A model generated the notes under the pieces. It made no database searches. It was given only the letters and a program-made list of their open reading frames with translations, and had not been told where the DNA came from. The translations under genes and the position numbers were made by a program. A stretch of 16,734 bases of DNA from an uncultured Bacilli bacterium. GTDB taxonomy: Bacteria > Bacillota_I > Bacilli_A > RF39 > UBA660. The stretch is from assembly GCA_934098455.1 (NCBI GenBank), contig CAKOOU010000025.1, positions 1 to 16,734 on the forward strand, in the 5' to 3' direction. The number at the start of each line of letters is the position of its first letter. The first letter of the stretch is position 1. Below are positions 1 to 7,700 of the stretch, piece after piece.

Positions 1-492
1 TTATTAGAACAAAAATATATTAATAATCAAGTTATAAAAAACACAGAAGATATAAAAATATTACAAGAATCTTTTAAAGAATTTGATAAGAAAAAAGAAT
101 TAAATGATATGTTTTTCGAAGGACAATTTTATGATGCTTATTCCTTACTCATAGATATATTAAATACTGCTTCTAAAAATATTATAATTATTGATAACTA
201 TATTGATAAAAAGTTTTTAGATATTTGTTCAAAAATAAAAGTTAATATTATTATTTACACAAAAGAAATAGATAAAGAGATTCTCGAGAAATATAATAAA
301 CAATATAATAATATAAAAGTGAAAATATCTAATAAATACCATGATAGATTTATAATATTAGATTATAAAACTTTATACCATTGTGGAGCAAGTTTTAAAG
401 ACTTAGGTAAAAAATGTTTTTGTATAAGTAAAATTGAAAATGATAATCTACTTAAAGAATTATTAAGAACAATTAATATAAATTATAATTAA
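1..492 (+). CDS. ORF6N/RhuM-type protein, C-terminal part (5' truncated by window edge)
   Basis: The frame is open from the first base, so the 163 codons seen are the C-terminal part of a longer protein; the ATG at 109 is internal. The visible part starts with a charged helix, probably coiled coil, then a block matching the C-terminal domain of ORF6N-domain (KilA/RhuM-like) proteins: FDAYSLL-like 'YDAYSLLIDIL', a strand 'IIIIDNYID', then 'HDRFIILD' and 'YHCGASFKDLGKK'. The HxxF..D block and overall order resemble a degenerate phospholipase D-like fold. In known members an N-terminal ORF6N DNA-binding domain precedes it; that part lies outside the window. Such genes occur in phages, plasmids and defence-rich islands and are usually described as antirepressors or virulence protein RhuM. 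Its job here is unknown. It converges on rnr. Confidence 0.75.
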   Translation, partial: LLEQKYINNQVIKNTEDIKILQESFKEFDKKKELNDMFFEGQFYDAYSLLIDILNTASKNIIIIDNYIDKKFLDICSKIKVNIIIYTKEIDKEILEKYNKQYNNIKVKISNKYHDRFIILDYKTLYHCGASFKDLGKKCFCISKIENDNLLKELLRTININYN

Positions 493-493
493 T

Positions 494-547
494 AAAAAAA
501 GAATTGATAACGTTTAATTTTTTTACTTTTTAATCAACTCTTTTTTC
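494..547. terminator. Putative bidirectional terminator between the ORF6N gene and rnr
   Basis: Inverted repeat AAAAAAGAATTGAT (495-508) against ATCAACTCTTTTTT (533-546), one mismatch. The T run follows the stem on both strands, so it can end both convergent transcripts. The loop is long (about 24 nt), which makes it a weak call. The right arm overlaps the last codons of rnr. Confidence 0.45.
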
Positions 548-2649
548 TTGACATCACAATTATTAATATCTTTAACATTTATAATTTCTTTAATTTCAAA
601 ATATATTTCTTTCTGAGGTACATCAACTTTTGTGACTTTTAATTTTAATCTGGTACCAAGGGTAATTTTATTTTTAGAATAATTACAATGTAACGTTTTA
701 CTCCTTGAATCAACACTAAAAGCTTTTGCAAAATCAGTTGTATAATCTAATATACCTCTAACATTATTATCTAGTTTAATAAAAATATTTTCCTTGTCAA
801 CATCCAATAATATTCCTTCAAATTCTTCATCTTTATGTTTTTCCATATATTTTGCCATTTTTAATTTTAAATAATCTTTTTCAGAATCATCTTCTTTTCT
901 TTCTTTATAACTAGAATGATATGCAATATCATCTAAATCATCAATTAAACTTCTCCAATGATTATTCTTTGTATAATCATTATTAATAAATATATTTATT
1001 AATGTTTGTACAATTAAATCTGGGAATCTTCTTATCGGAGACGTTGAGTGACAATAATTATCTAAAGCAAGTCCAAAATGTCCTTCATTAACAGTAGAGT
1101 ACTTTGCTTTCGCCATACTTCTTAATAGTAAATTAGATATAATTGTATACTCTGGAGAGCCTTTATAATCTTCCAAAATACTTTGTATAGCTTTCTGACC
1201 ATAAGCATTTTGTATTCTAACTAATCTATATCCTAAATTTTCAATAATACCTATTGTTGAATCTAATTTCAGTTCATCTGGATTACTATGAGTTCGATAA
1301 ATAAACGGATCTCTTTTTCTGCTAAACTCAGTTGCAACAACTTCATTAGCCAAAATCATAAAGATTTCAATGATTTTTTCAGCTTCTCCAGAATGCCTTT
1401 TTTCAAAAGCTAAAATATTATTTTCATCATACAAGTCAGTTTTAATTTTTAATTCATTTGAATCAAACTCTAAATTACCTTTTTTCTTCCTGGATTTATT
1501 TGCTATATATGCAAACTCTCTTATCAAATTTATATCATCTAATAAAGAAATATAATCTTCATCAATTTGTCCAGTTTTATAATAATTATTTAAATCTTCA
1601 TAACTCATTTTCTTTCTAGAACAAATAACAGAATCAACAATTTTATAATTTACAATTTTATTTGTTTTTGGATTATATTCAAATATAGTACTCTTTGTTA
1701 AACGATCAACTCCTTCATTTAAAGAACAAATACCATTTGATAATTCTTTAGGTAACATTGGAATAACTTTATAACCCAAATAAACACTAGTTCCTCTTTT
1801 TAAAGCTTCCTTAAACAATTCAGTCTGAGGTTTTATATAATAAGCTACATCAGCAATATGTACACCAATTACATAATTTCCATTTTCTATTTTTCTGATA
1901 CTAATTGCATCATCCATATCTTTAGTTGTAATACTATCTATTGTAAAAATATTTTCTTTTCTAAAATCATATCTATTTTTTATATCATTTTCAGTAACTT
2001 CATTTGGAATGCTTTTTAACTCTTCTAATGCTTCTTTAGGAAAATCAATATCAAAGCCGTTGCTAATAGCAACACATATTTCATCACAGGCTGCATCATC
2101 CGTATTACCAATTTTAAATATTTCTGTTGCATTAATATTATTTAATTCATCCGCTTTATCTTCTAATTCAACATAAACTCTATCACCAACAATTAAATCT
2201 TTCATTAGATTTTTATTAATATTGATACTTATCTCTTTATTTCCATTAAATGGAATCAATACTAACTTATTTTTCTTTTCCTTTACTTCGCAAACTAATT
2301 TTCTATTTTTTCTTTTTAAAATGCCACATATTTTTCCTTTTGAACCATATCTTTCAACTACAACTAGGTCATCTTTAATAGCAGTATGTAAATATTCTCC
2401 ATCAATAATTATCTTCTCATTATTATCTATAATATATGAAAAACCTTTAGAACATTTTTTCAATGTTCCTACAACATACTCATCGGTTAATATACTATAT
2501 TTTCCTTTTTCATTTAAAAATATTTTTCTCTTATCTATTAAACTACTAATTATATTGTTTAAATCATTATCTTCTAAATTAGATATTTTTTTAATTGTTT
2601 TAAAATCACAACTATTTTTCTTAATTATTTTTATTATTTCATCTTCCAT
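523..2649 (-). CDS. rnr: Ribonuclease R (RNase II/RNB family 3'-5' exoribonuclease)
   Basis: Processive 3'-to-5' exoribonuclease for structured RNA, acting in RNA turnover and trans-translation clean-up in the cytoplasm. The 708 residues show an N-terminal winged-helix and cold-shock region (about 1-170), then the RNB catalytic domain. Its signature TIDSITTKDMDDAI is at 236-249, with the metal-binding aspartates in the D-x-D-D cluster, and GVHIADVAYYI is at 262-272. The loop YRTHSNPDELK is near 451 and HFGLALDNYCHSTSPIRR near 524-541. A C-terminal S1 RNA-binding domain covers about 608-690. It is somewhat shorter than typical RNase R (about 770-810) because the long Lys-rich tail is missing; it ends KKKELIKK. 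A GAGAGG ribosome site lies 8 nt before the ATG. It stands alone on the minus strand, divergent from murC. Confidence 0.95.
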   Translation of the reverse strand: MEDEIIKIIKKNSCDFKTIKKISNLEDNDLNNIISSLIDKRKIFLNEKGKYSILTDEYVVGTLKKCSKGFSYIIDNNEKIIIDGEYLHTAIKDDLVVVERYGSKGKICGILKRKNRKLVCEVKEKKNKLVLIPFNGNKEISININKNLMKDLIVGDRVYVELEDKADELNNINATEIFKIGNTDDAACDEICVAISNGFDIDFPKEALEELKSIPNEVTENDIKNRYDFRKENIFTIDSITTKDMDDAISIRKIENGNYVIGVHIADVAYYIKPQTELFKEALKRGTSVYLGYKVIPMLPKELSNGICSLNEGVDRLTKSTIFEYNPKTNKIVNYKIVDSVICSRKKMSYEDLNNYYKTGQIDEDYISLLDDINLIREFAYIANKSRKKKGNLEFDSNELKIKTDLYDENNILAFEKRHSGEAEKIIEIFMILANEVVATEFSRKRDPFIYRTHSNPDELKLDSTIGIIENLGYRLVRIQNAYGQKAIQSILEDYKGSPEYTIISNLLLRSMAKAKYSTVNEGHFGLALDNYCHSTSPIRRFPDLIVQTLINIFINNDYTKNNHWRSLIDDLDDIAYHSSYKERKEDDSEKDYLKLKMAKYMEKHKDEEFEGILLDVDKENIFIKLDNNVRGILDYTTDFAKAFSVDSRSKTLHCNYSKNKITLGTRLKLKVTKVDVPQKEIYFEIKEIINVKDINNCDVKKKELIKK

Positions 2650-2765
2650 TTTAAACCCTCTCTAAATAAAATATCACACATTTTTTATTATTTGTAAATA
2701 AAAAATACACTTTTTTGTAAAATATTTTAAAATTTATTTTAATTATCAATATTTGTATAAAAATA

Positions 2766-2774
2766 TGATATAAT
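2766..2774 (+). promoter_or_regulatory. Extended -10 promoter of murC
   Basis: TGATATAAT is a perfect TGn-TATAAT extended -10 box, 24 nt before the murC ATG. No good TTGACA-like -35 is seen at 17 nt (TATCAA at 2744-2749 leaves a 19-nt spacer), which is typical of extended -10 promoters. Confidence 0.65.
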
Positions 2775-2797
2775 TTAATAGAAAAAGAGGTAATAAT

Positions 2798-4171
2798 ATG
2801 TTTGATTTAAAAAAGTATAAAAATATTTATATGATTGGTATCGGTGGAATTAGCATGAGTGGTATTGCCCACATACTTAATTCTTGGAATTTTAAAGTAA
2901 GTGGAAGTAATAATGAAGAAAATAATATGACTGATGAATTAAATAATGCTGGAATTAAAGTTTATATTCCACATAATTATAACAATATAACAAATGATAT
3001 TGATTTAGTTGTTTATACAGCTGCAATTAAAGAGGATAACCCAGAATTAGTTCACGCTCATGAACTTAATATAAAAATATTTGAAAGAGGAGAGTTTTTA
3101 GGTGAATTAACAAAATTATTTAAAGATACTATTGGTATTAGTGGAACACACGGAAAAACAACAACAACTAGTATGGTAAGTTTATGCTTTTTAGAGGAAG
3201 GCTTAGACCCATCAATTCAAGTTGGCTCAGTTTTAAAAAGTATAAATGGAAACTACAAAGTAGGTAATAGTGATTATTTTATAATTGAATCATGTGAATA
3301 TAAAGATAGTTTTTTAAATTTCAAAGAAAGAAGTGCAATAGTTTTAAATATAGATAATGATCACTTAGACTATTTTAAAACTTTTGACAATATAAAAAAA
3401 TCTTTTCAAAAATATGTAAGTCATTTACCAAGTGATGGGGTATTAGTTATTAATGGAGAAGATAAAAATTGTTTAGAGTTAGCCCTTTACACAAAAGCAA
3501 AAATAATTACATATGGATTAAATGACAAATGTAATTATAATGCTAAAAATATTTCATTTAATGAAGAAGGATATCCTTCATATGATTTATATAAAAAAGA
3601 TAAATTCATTACAAGAATAGAATTAAGTGTCATTGGCAATCACAATGTTTTAAATTCTTTAGCATGTATTTCATTATGTTTATTTTATAATATTAATATC
3701 GAAAACATAAAAAAAGCTTTGAAAAAATACACAGGTGCCGCTAGAAGATTTGAATATAAAGGAACATTTAAAAAAGCAAAAGTATATGATGATTATGGTC
3801 ATCATCCTACAGAAGTGAAAGCTATTAGCAATGCTATATTAAACAAAGATTACAATAAATCTTGGGTAATATTTGAACCTCATACTTATTCAAGAGTAAA
3901 AGAACATTATAAGTCTTTTGCGGATTCATTGCTAAATTTTGATAATATTATTATTACAGATATTTATGCAGCGAGAGAAAAAAATGTAGATAATGTATCT
4001 CCTGAAATGATAATTAAAGAATTAGATAAATTAGGTAAAAAGGCAATACATATAAGTGATTTCAACGAAATAAAATCTTATTTAAGTAAGAATATTCAAG
4101 ATAATGATTTAATTTTAACTTTAGGTGCAGGATATATTACTAAACTTTCAGAAATGCTAATAAATGATTAA
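2798..4171 (+). CDS. murC: UDP-N-acetylmuramate--L-alanine ligase
   Basis: Cytoplasmic ATP-dependent Mur ligase that adds L-alanine to UDP-MurNAc, the first peptide step of peptidoglycan precursor synthesis. The 457 residues match the usual length. The N-terminal Rossmann motif GIGGISMSGIA is at 14-24 and the ATP-binding P-loop GTHGKTTTT at 116-124. A GNHNVLN motif of the central domain is near 280, and the C-terminal domain has DDYGHHPTEV and EPHTYSR, both diagnostic of MurC. An AAGAGG ribosome site is 7 nt before the ATG. It is monocistronic here, bounded by its own promoter and a terminator at 4170-4198. Its presence shows that the organism builds a cell wall, unlike true mycoplasmas. Confidence 0.97.
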   Translation: MFDLKKYKNIYMIGIGGISMSGIAHILNSWNFKVSGSNNEENNMTDELNNAGIKVYIPHNYNNITNDIDLVVYTAAIKEDNPELVHAHELNIKIFERGEFLGELTKLFKDTIGISGTHGKTTTTSMVSLCFLEEGLDPSIQVGSVLKSINGNYKVGNSDYFIIESCEYKDSFLNFKERSAIVLNIDNDHLDYFKTFDNIKKSFQKYVSHLPSDGVLVINGEDKNCLELALYTKAKIITYGLNDKCNYNAKNISFNEEGYPSYDLYKKDKFITRIELSVIGNHNVLNSLACISLCLFYNINIENIKKALKKYTGAARRFEYKGTFKKAKVYDDYGHHPTEVKAISNAILNKDYNKSWVIFEPHTYSRVKEHYKSFADSLLNFDNIIITDIYAAREKNVDNVSPEMIIKELDKLGKKAIHISDFNEIKSYLSKNIQDNDLILTLGAGYITKLSEMLIND

Positions 4172-4198
4172 AAGTACTTGATAAAGAGTACTTTTTTT
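4170..4198 (+). terminator. Rho-independent terminator of murC
   Basis: Perfect 9-bp stem AAAAGTACT (4170-4178) / AGTACTTTT (4187-4195), 8-nt loop, T run 4192-4198. The left arm starts inside the murC stop codon. Confidence 0.85.
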
Positions 4199-4206
4199 GA
4201 TATAGT
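4178..4206 (+). promoter_or_regulatory. Putative promoter of the surface-protein gene, embedded in the murC terminator
   Basis: TTGATA (4178-4183), 17-nt spacer, TATAGT (4201-4206). The -35 box sits in the loop of the murC terminator. It would start a leader of about 175 nt before the surface-protein gene. Confidence 0.6.
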
Positions 4207-4228
4207 TTTATTAAGGTAGTAAAGCGTA

Positions 4229-4288
4229 ATGTACAAAATAATTCGCAACTACAAGAAAAATTTTCTATTCATAAAAAAGATTAAATAA
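4229..4288 (+). CDS. Possible 19-residue leader peptide
   Basis: A short ATG frame encodes a very basic peptide, MYKIIRNYKKNFLFIKKIK, and stops at TAA 4286-4288. The stop lies exactly at the foot of the terminator-like hairpin that begins at 4287. A ribosome pausing at this stop would cover the left arm of that hairpin, which is the geometry of a translation-controlled attenuator. The only upstream ribosome-site candidate (AAGG, 4213-4216) is too far away to be convincing. This may be a chance ORF. Confidence 0.25.
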   Translation: MYKIIRNYKKNFLFIKKIK

Positions 4289-4388
4289 GACTGTATAACT
4301 TCTCCTCCGACCTCGAAAATTTGTTCGGGGGGGGGGGTTATAACGAAGTTAAATATATAGTCTTTTTTGTGTGATTTAGGAGGAGAAG
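4287..4388 (+). promoter_or_regulatory. Structured 5' leader with G11 tract, terminator-like hairpin and anti-Shine-Dalgarno
   Basis: Two exclusive structures can be read. (1) A hairpin: AAGACTGTATA (4287-4297) pairs with TATATAGTCTT (4354-4364) with one G-U, AACTTC pairs with GAAGTT inside it, and CGAA/TTCG closes the tip. The C-rich strand 4304-4314 faces the eleven G residues at 4327-4337, and a T run follows (4363-4368), as in an intrinsic terminator. (2) CTTCTCCTCC (4299-4308) is a perfect 10-nt complement of GGAGGAGAAG (4379-4388), the ribosome site of the next gene. The G tract and the ribosome site therefore compete for the same C-rich block. A G11 run in DNA this AT-rich is a classic slippage tract. 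Regulation is inferred; the complementarity is directly visible. Confidence 0.65.
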
Positions 4389-4390
4389 AT

Positions 4391-6019
4391 ATGAGTAGAA
4401 AAAATAAAATAATAATAAGTGTAACAGGAATAATATTAGTACTTTTAATTTTAGTAGGATTAACTTACGCATATTTCCTTACTAAAATAAAAGGAAATGA
4501 TAATGAAAAAAGTATTAGTGTAACTACAGCAGATTTGAAACTAGAATATAGTGATATTAATGATATTTTAGTTAGTGAAGAAAATGTAGAACCAGGTAAT
4601 AGTTGGACTAAAACATTTGCAGTAACAAATAATGGTAATAAAACAGTAACAAACTATGGAGTTGCACTCGAAAATATTGAAAATGGATTAGAAAGAAAAG
4701 AAGATTTAGTTTATACATTAACATGTACACAATATACAAAAGCAACATACAAGGTAGAAAATAAAGTTGCAAGTGGAACAACAAGTGGAACATGTAATGG
4801 AGTAAGTAGTGAAACTACTTATCCATCTGTTGGAACAATACTAGTAGAAAACTCAATAGATACAGATAAAGTACAAGCATATACATTAACAGTAACATAT
4901 AAAGAAACAAATACAGACCAAAGTATAGATATGAATAAAAGATTTAGTGGAAAAGTAAATATAGTAGACCCAAAACTATTTGGACCATTTGGAACAGATA
5001 CACTTGCTAGTACTATAATAAATACAGCAAAAACACAAACAGACAGTACAAGAACAACATTAGGAAGTGAAGTAACAACATTTACAAGTGTATCAAGAGA
5101 AACAGAACATGTATTAAATACAGCGCCAGATGATTATGGAACAAGTTATTATTTTAGAGGGAATGTAATAGATAATTATGTATCATTTGCAGATAAAGTT
5201 TGGAGAATAGTAAGAATAAATGGAGACGGTTCAATAAGACTTATACTAGATGATGTTGCAAAAGATTCAAGTGGTAATGCAATTAATACAGCTTTTAATA
5301 CCAATAAAGATGACAATGCATATGTAGGTTACATGTACGGAACACCAGGAAGTACAACGTATGATGCAACACATGAAAACAAAAATGATAGTACAATAAA
5401 AATTGCAGTAGACAAATGGTATGAAGATAACCTAAAAACAAATTATGCAAACTATTTAGCAGACACATTATTTTGTGGAGATAAAACACTTGCAGAAAGT
5501 GGAATAGGTGGAGTAACAACGCAATTAGGATATGGAACAAACGAAACATATTATTCATCAACCGAAAGACTAAGATACAGTACTGGTACAACAGATATTA
5601 CAACTTCTAAGCCAATATTAAAATGTGCAGAAAAAACAAATGATAATTATTCAAGATATACAACAACAAAAGGTACGTTACCAGATGGAAAAGAAACAAA
5701 TGGGAATTTAAAATATCCAATAGGATTATTAACTGCGGATGAAGTAGCATATGCAGGAGCATACAAATATAATCAAACAAATAAAACATATTATTTATAT
5801 AATTCTTTAATAATTTCTACTTGGTGGATTTTGTCTCCAAGCCGTTTTTATGATTCTTATGTGGGCGGATGGCTCGTTGATGGTTCCTATGGTGTAATCT
5901 ACAACTACCGTGGCGTCAACAATTCTTACTCTTTCCGACCAACAATAAATTTAAAGAAAGATGTTAAATTCACTGGAACAGGAACAAGTAGTGACCCATA
6001 TAAAATAGTATCAGAGTAA
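4391..6019 (+). CDS. Surface protein with SipW/TasA-like signal anchor and WWxLSP...RPxINL C-terminal domain
   Basis: 542 residues from ATG 4391, chosen because AGGAGGAG (4378-4385) lies 5 nt upstream; a TTG at 4367 would read through the ribosome site. A short basic N-terminus precedes a hydrophobic helix (about 6-24) and the box TYAYF (25-29), as in TasA/camelysin-type exported proteins. A Thr/Ser/Asn-rich beta domain follows (about 35-195). The C-terminal half begins near 'YYFRGNVIDNYVSFADKVWRIVRING' and ends with WWILSP (478-483), RPTINL (about 516) and SSDPYKI, a layout like DUF6273-type or C-lectin-like surface domains of gut bacteria. Only two or three Cys are present. The 120 bases at 5822-5942 are about 45% GC against about 24% just upstream (hand count) and use CGT, CGA, GGC, CTC, GTC and TAC codons that the rest of the gene avoids. 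The real ligand or role is unknown. Confidence 0.8.
   Translation: MSRKNKIIISVTGIILVLLILVGLTYAYFLTKIKGNDNEKSISVTTADLKLEYSDINDILVSEENVEPGNSWTKTFAVTNNGNKTVTNYGVALENIENGLERKEDLVYTLTCTQYTKATYKVENKVASGTTSGTCNGVSSETTYPSVGTILVENSIDTDKVQAYTLTVTYKETNTDQSIDMNKRFSGKVNIVDPKLFGPFGTDTLASTIINTAKTQTDSTRTTLGSEVTTFTSVSRETEHVLNTAPDDYGTSYYFRGNVIDNYVSFADKVWRIVRINGDGSIRLILDDVAKDSSGNAINTAFNTNKDDNAYVGYMYGTPGSTTYDATHENKNDSTIKIAVDKWYEDNLKTNYANYLADTLFCGDKTLAESGIGGVTTQLGYGTNETYYSSTERLRYSTGTTDITTSKPILKCAEKTNDNYSRYTTTKGTLPDGKETNGNLKYPIGLLTADEVAYAGAYKYNQTNKTYYLYNSLIISTWWILSPSRFYDSYVGGWLVDGSYGVIYNYRGVNNSYSFRPTINLKKDVKFTGTGTSSDPYKIVSE
5822..5942 (+). other. Compositionally foreign C-terminal cassette, candidate variable region
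   Basis: In frame within the surface-protein gene, from the WWILSP codons to just before RPTINL. Base composition and codon choice shift sharply at both ends. Many codons here end in C or T with varied first two bases (GGC, CTC, TCC, ATC, TAC, CGT, GTC, AAC), the pattern expected when AAC/AAT template codons are randomised at adenines by a diversity-generating retroelement. Recombination with paralogous cassettes would give similar mosaicism. No reverse transcriptase or template copy is in the window. Confidence 0.45.
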
Positions 6020-6029
6020 AATATCAAAT

Positions 6030-6060
6030 AAGGTAAATTTAAGAGTTTACCTTGTTTTTA
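6030..6060 (+). terminator. Terminator of the surface-protein gene
   Basis: Perfect 8-bp stem AAGGTAAA (6030-6037) / TTTACCTT (6046-6053), 8-nt loop, then GTTTTTA. It lies 11 nt after the stop codon. Confidence 0.8.
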
Positions 6061-6079
6061 GTTTTAAATATAGTATAAT
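6052..6079 (+). promoter_or_regulatory. Promoter of fmt
   Basis: TTGTTT (6052-6057), 16-nt spacer, TATAAT (6074-6079), 20 nt before the fmt start. The -35 box is the tail of the preceding terminator. Confidence 0.7.
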
Positions 6080-6098
6080 TAATTTAGAAGGTGATTTT

Positions 6099-7031
6099 GT
6101 GAAAAATTTAAAAGTAGTATTTATGGGAACACCAGAATTTGCTGTTCCAGTATTAAAAAAATTAATAGATTTTACAAATGTAGTATTAGTAGTTAGCCAA
6201 CCAGATGCCTTAGTTGGAAGGAAAAAAATATTAACTCCTAGTCCTATAAAAAAAGTGGCGATAGAAAATAATATTGAAGTATTTACACCAAATAATATCA
6301 AAGAAGATTATCAAAAAATATTAGATACTAATCCAGATATTATTATTACTTGTGCATATGGACAAATTATACCTAAAATACTTTTAGATTTACCAAAATA
6401 TAAATGTGTAAACGTACATGCATCTTTACTTCCTAAATATCGTGGAGGTGCACCAATACATGCAAGTTTAATAAATGGTGATAAAGAAACTGGTATAACT
6501 ATCATGTATATGGATGTAGGTATGGACGATGGAAATATTATTGAACAAAAAAGTATTGAAATATCTAATAATGATAACATAAACACTTTAAGTGATAAAT
6601 TAAGTGAATTAGGTGCCAATTTATTAATAGAAACATTACCAAGTATTATTAATGGGACTTGCAATAATATTAAACAAGATAGTGATAAAGTAACTTTTGC
6701 TTATATTATTAAAAGAAAAGATGAAATAATAGATTTTAGCAATAATTATAAAACAATATATAACAAAGTAAGAGCTCTATTTAATAGAAGTTATTTCATA
6801 ATGAATAATATAGAATATAAAGTAGTTAATGTGAGATATGAAAATATTAATAGTGAAGTAGGAATAATTAATCATATATATAAAGATGGAATCGGTATAG
6901 GATGTAATGATGGAGAAGTAGTTATTACAGAATTTATACCATCTGGTAAAAAACAAATGTTAGTTAGTTCATATTTGAATGGAATAAAAAAAGAAGAATT
7001 AATTGGAGTTAAAGTTAATGAAGAAAGATAA
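6099..7031 (+). CDS. fmt: Methionyl-tRNA formyltransferase
   Basis: Transfers a formyl group from 10-formyltetrahydrofolate to Met-tRNAfMet for translation initiation. 310 residues, normal length. The N-terminal hydrolase fold opens with VVFMGTPEFAVPVL. The catalytic motif NVHASLLPKYRGGAPI carries Asn105 and His107, and the third catalytic residue, Asp143, is in MDVGMDDG. SQPDALVGRKK is the loop near the tRNA acceptor end. A smaller C-terminal domain follows (about 205-310). The start is GTG at 6099, with ribosome site AGAAGGTG 6 nt upstream; the first ATG at 6123 would remove the first strand. No def gene is adjacent. The next gene overlaps its 3' end by 14 nt, so the two are probably translated together. 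Confidence 0.96.
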   Translation: MKNLKVVFMGTPEFAVPVLKKLIDFTNVVLVVSQPDALVGRKKILTPSPIKKVAIENNIEVFTPNNIKEDYQKILDTNPDIIITCAYGQIIPKILLDLPKYKCVNVHASLLPKYRGGAPIHASLINGDKETGITIMYMDVGMDDGNIIEQKSIEISNNDNINTLSDKLSELGANLLIETLPSIINGTCNNIKQDSDKVTFAYIIKRKDEIIDFSNNYKTIYNKVRALFNRSYFIMNNIEYKVVNVRYENINSEVGIINHIYKDGIGIGCNDGEVVITEFIPSGKKQMLVSSYLNGIKKEELIGVKVNEER

Positions 7032-7659
7032 TAAGTTTAAAATATTTTTTAATAAATTAAAAGAAGCATGGAAAAATCCTAGAAAAAAAGCTGGTATAAA
7101 ATTATTAGGTTATCTTTTGTTTTTTGTTGTTTTTTTGTCAATTGCTGCAATTGCTAACAGTATAAATAAAATAGATGAAACAATTGATAAAGTTAATAAT
7201 GAAACAAAAGAAGAAATAGAATATAATAATTATATTAGTAAACAAAAAGAATTATTAAATAATAAACATAATATTACATCAACTATAAAAATAAATGATT
7301 ATGAATATAATGTAAATGGATATATAGATAATAATAAAGTTAATGGGTATTTGGAAAGCATTGATGGAATTAAAAAAATAGTAATTAAAGATAATAATAT
7401 ATATGAAATAGTTAATAATGAAGAAATATTATTAGATTCAGTAATTAATGGTAATTTATATAATTTAGAATATATATTTAATTTATTAAAAAATAATAAT
7501 GCTATTATTAATAATAAAGATAGTTATAAAGATTATAGTTATTTTATAAATATGGATAATTATATACTTAATATTAAAGTTTATACAGATAGCAATAATA
7601 TTTATAAGATAGAATATTTAATAGATAATGATGAATATGTATTAAATTTTGACAAATAA
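7018..7659 (+). CDS. Unknown single-pass membrane protein
   Basis: 213 residues from ATG 7018, inside the fmt 3' end; GGAG (7005-7008) lies 9 nt upstream. A very basic N-terminus of about 28 residues (MKKDNKFKIFF...NPRKKAG) precedes one hydrophobic helix (LLGYLLFFVVFLSIAAIA, about 30-47). An Asn-, Ile- and Lys-rich domain follows, rich in predicted beta strands, probably outside the cell. The lysines on the N-side suggest an N-in anchor with no cleavage site. I do not recognise a family; the outer domain loosely resembles small lipoprotein-like or DUF-type strand domains, but no motif supports a function. Overlap with fmt suggests co-expression only. Confidence 0.65.
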   Translation: MKKDNKFKIFFNKLKEAWKNPRKKAGIKLLGYLLFFVVFLSIAAIANSINKIDETIDKVNNETKEEIEYNNYISKQKELLNNKHNITSTIKINDYEYNVNGYIDNNKVNGYLESIDGIKKIVIKDNNIYEIVNNEEILLDSVINGNLYNLEYIFNLLKNNNAIINNKDSYKDYSYFINMDNYILNIKVYTDSNNIYKIEYLIDNDEYVLNFDK

Positions 7660-7677
7660 TTTCTTTTAATATATAAT
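7649..7677 (+). promoter_or_regulatory. Consensus promoter of the CDP-alcohol phosphatidyltransferase gene
   Basis: TTGACA (7649-7654), 17-nt spacer, TATAAT (7672-7677): a perfect sigma-A match. The -35 box overlaps the last codons of the upstream gene. Confidence 0.85.
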
Positions 7678-7700
7678 AAGCTCTACTAGTGGGGGTAAAT

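Noticed and set aside
2222..2665. Long plus-strand ORF opposite rnr
   Set aside because: Low-complexity Phe/Leu/Ser product, antisense to a clearly conserved gene; a mirror of AT-rich codons.
2668..2698. Possible rnr promoter TTTACA-19-TATTTT on the minus strand
   Set aside because: The predicted transcript would start at or inside the ribosome site; too weak to list.
4327..4337. Poly-G as a pure sequencing artefact
   Set aside because: It sits inside a symmetric hairpin with matching arms and a complementary C-rich strand, so a real G run is more likely; the exact length remains uncertain.
4608..5789. Minus-strand ORFs under the surface-protein gene
   Set aside because: Leu/Tyr/His-rich products typical of reading the reverse of Thr/Asn/Lys codons; no ribosome sites.
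4391..6019. Complete diversity-generating retroelement
   Set aside because: No reverse transcriptase, accessory gene or template repeat in the window; only a possible target segment is present.
6047..6664. Minus-strand ORFs under fmt
   Set aside because: Antisense to conserved fmt codons, no ribosome site or motif.
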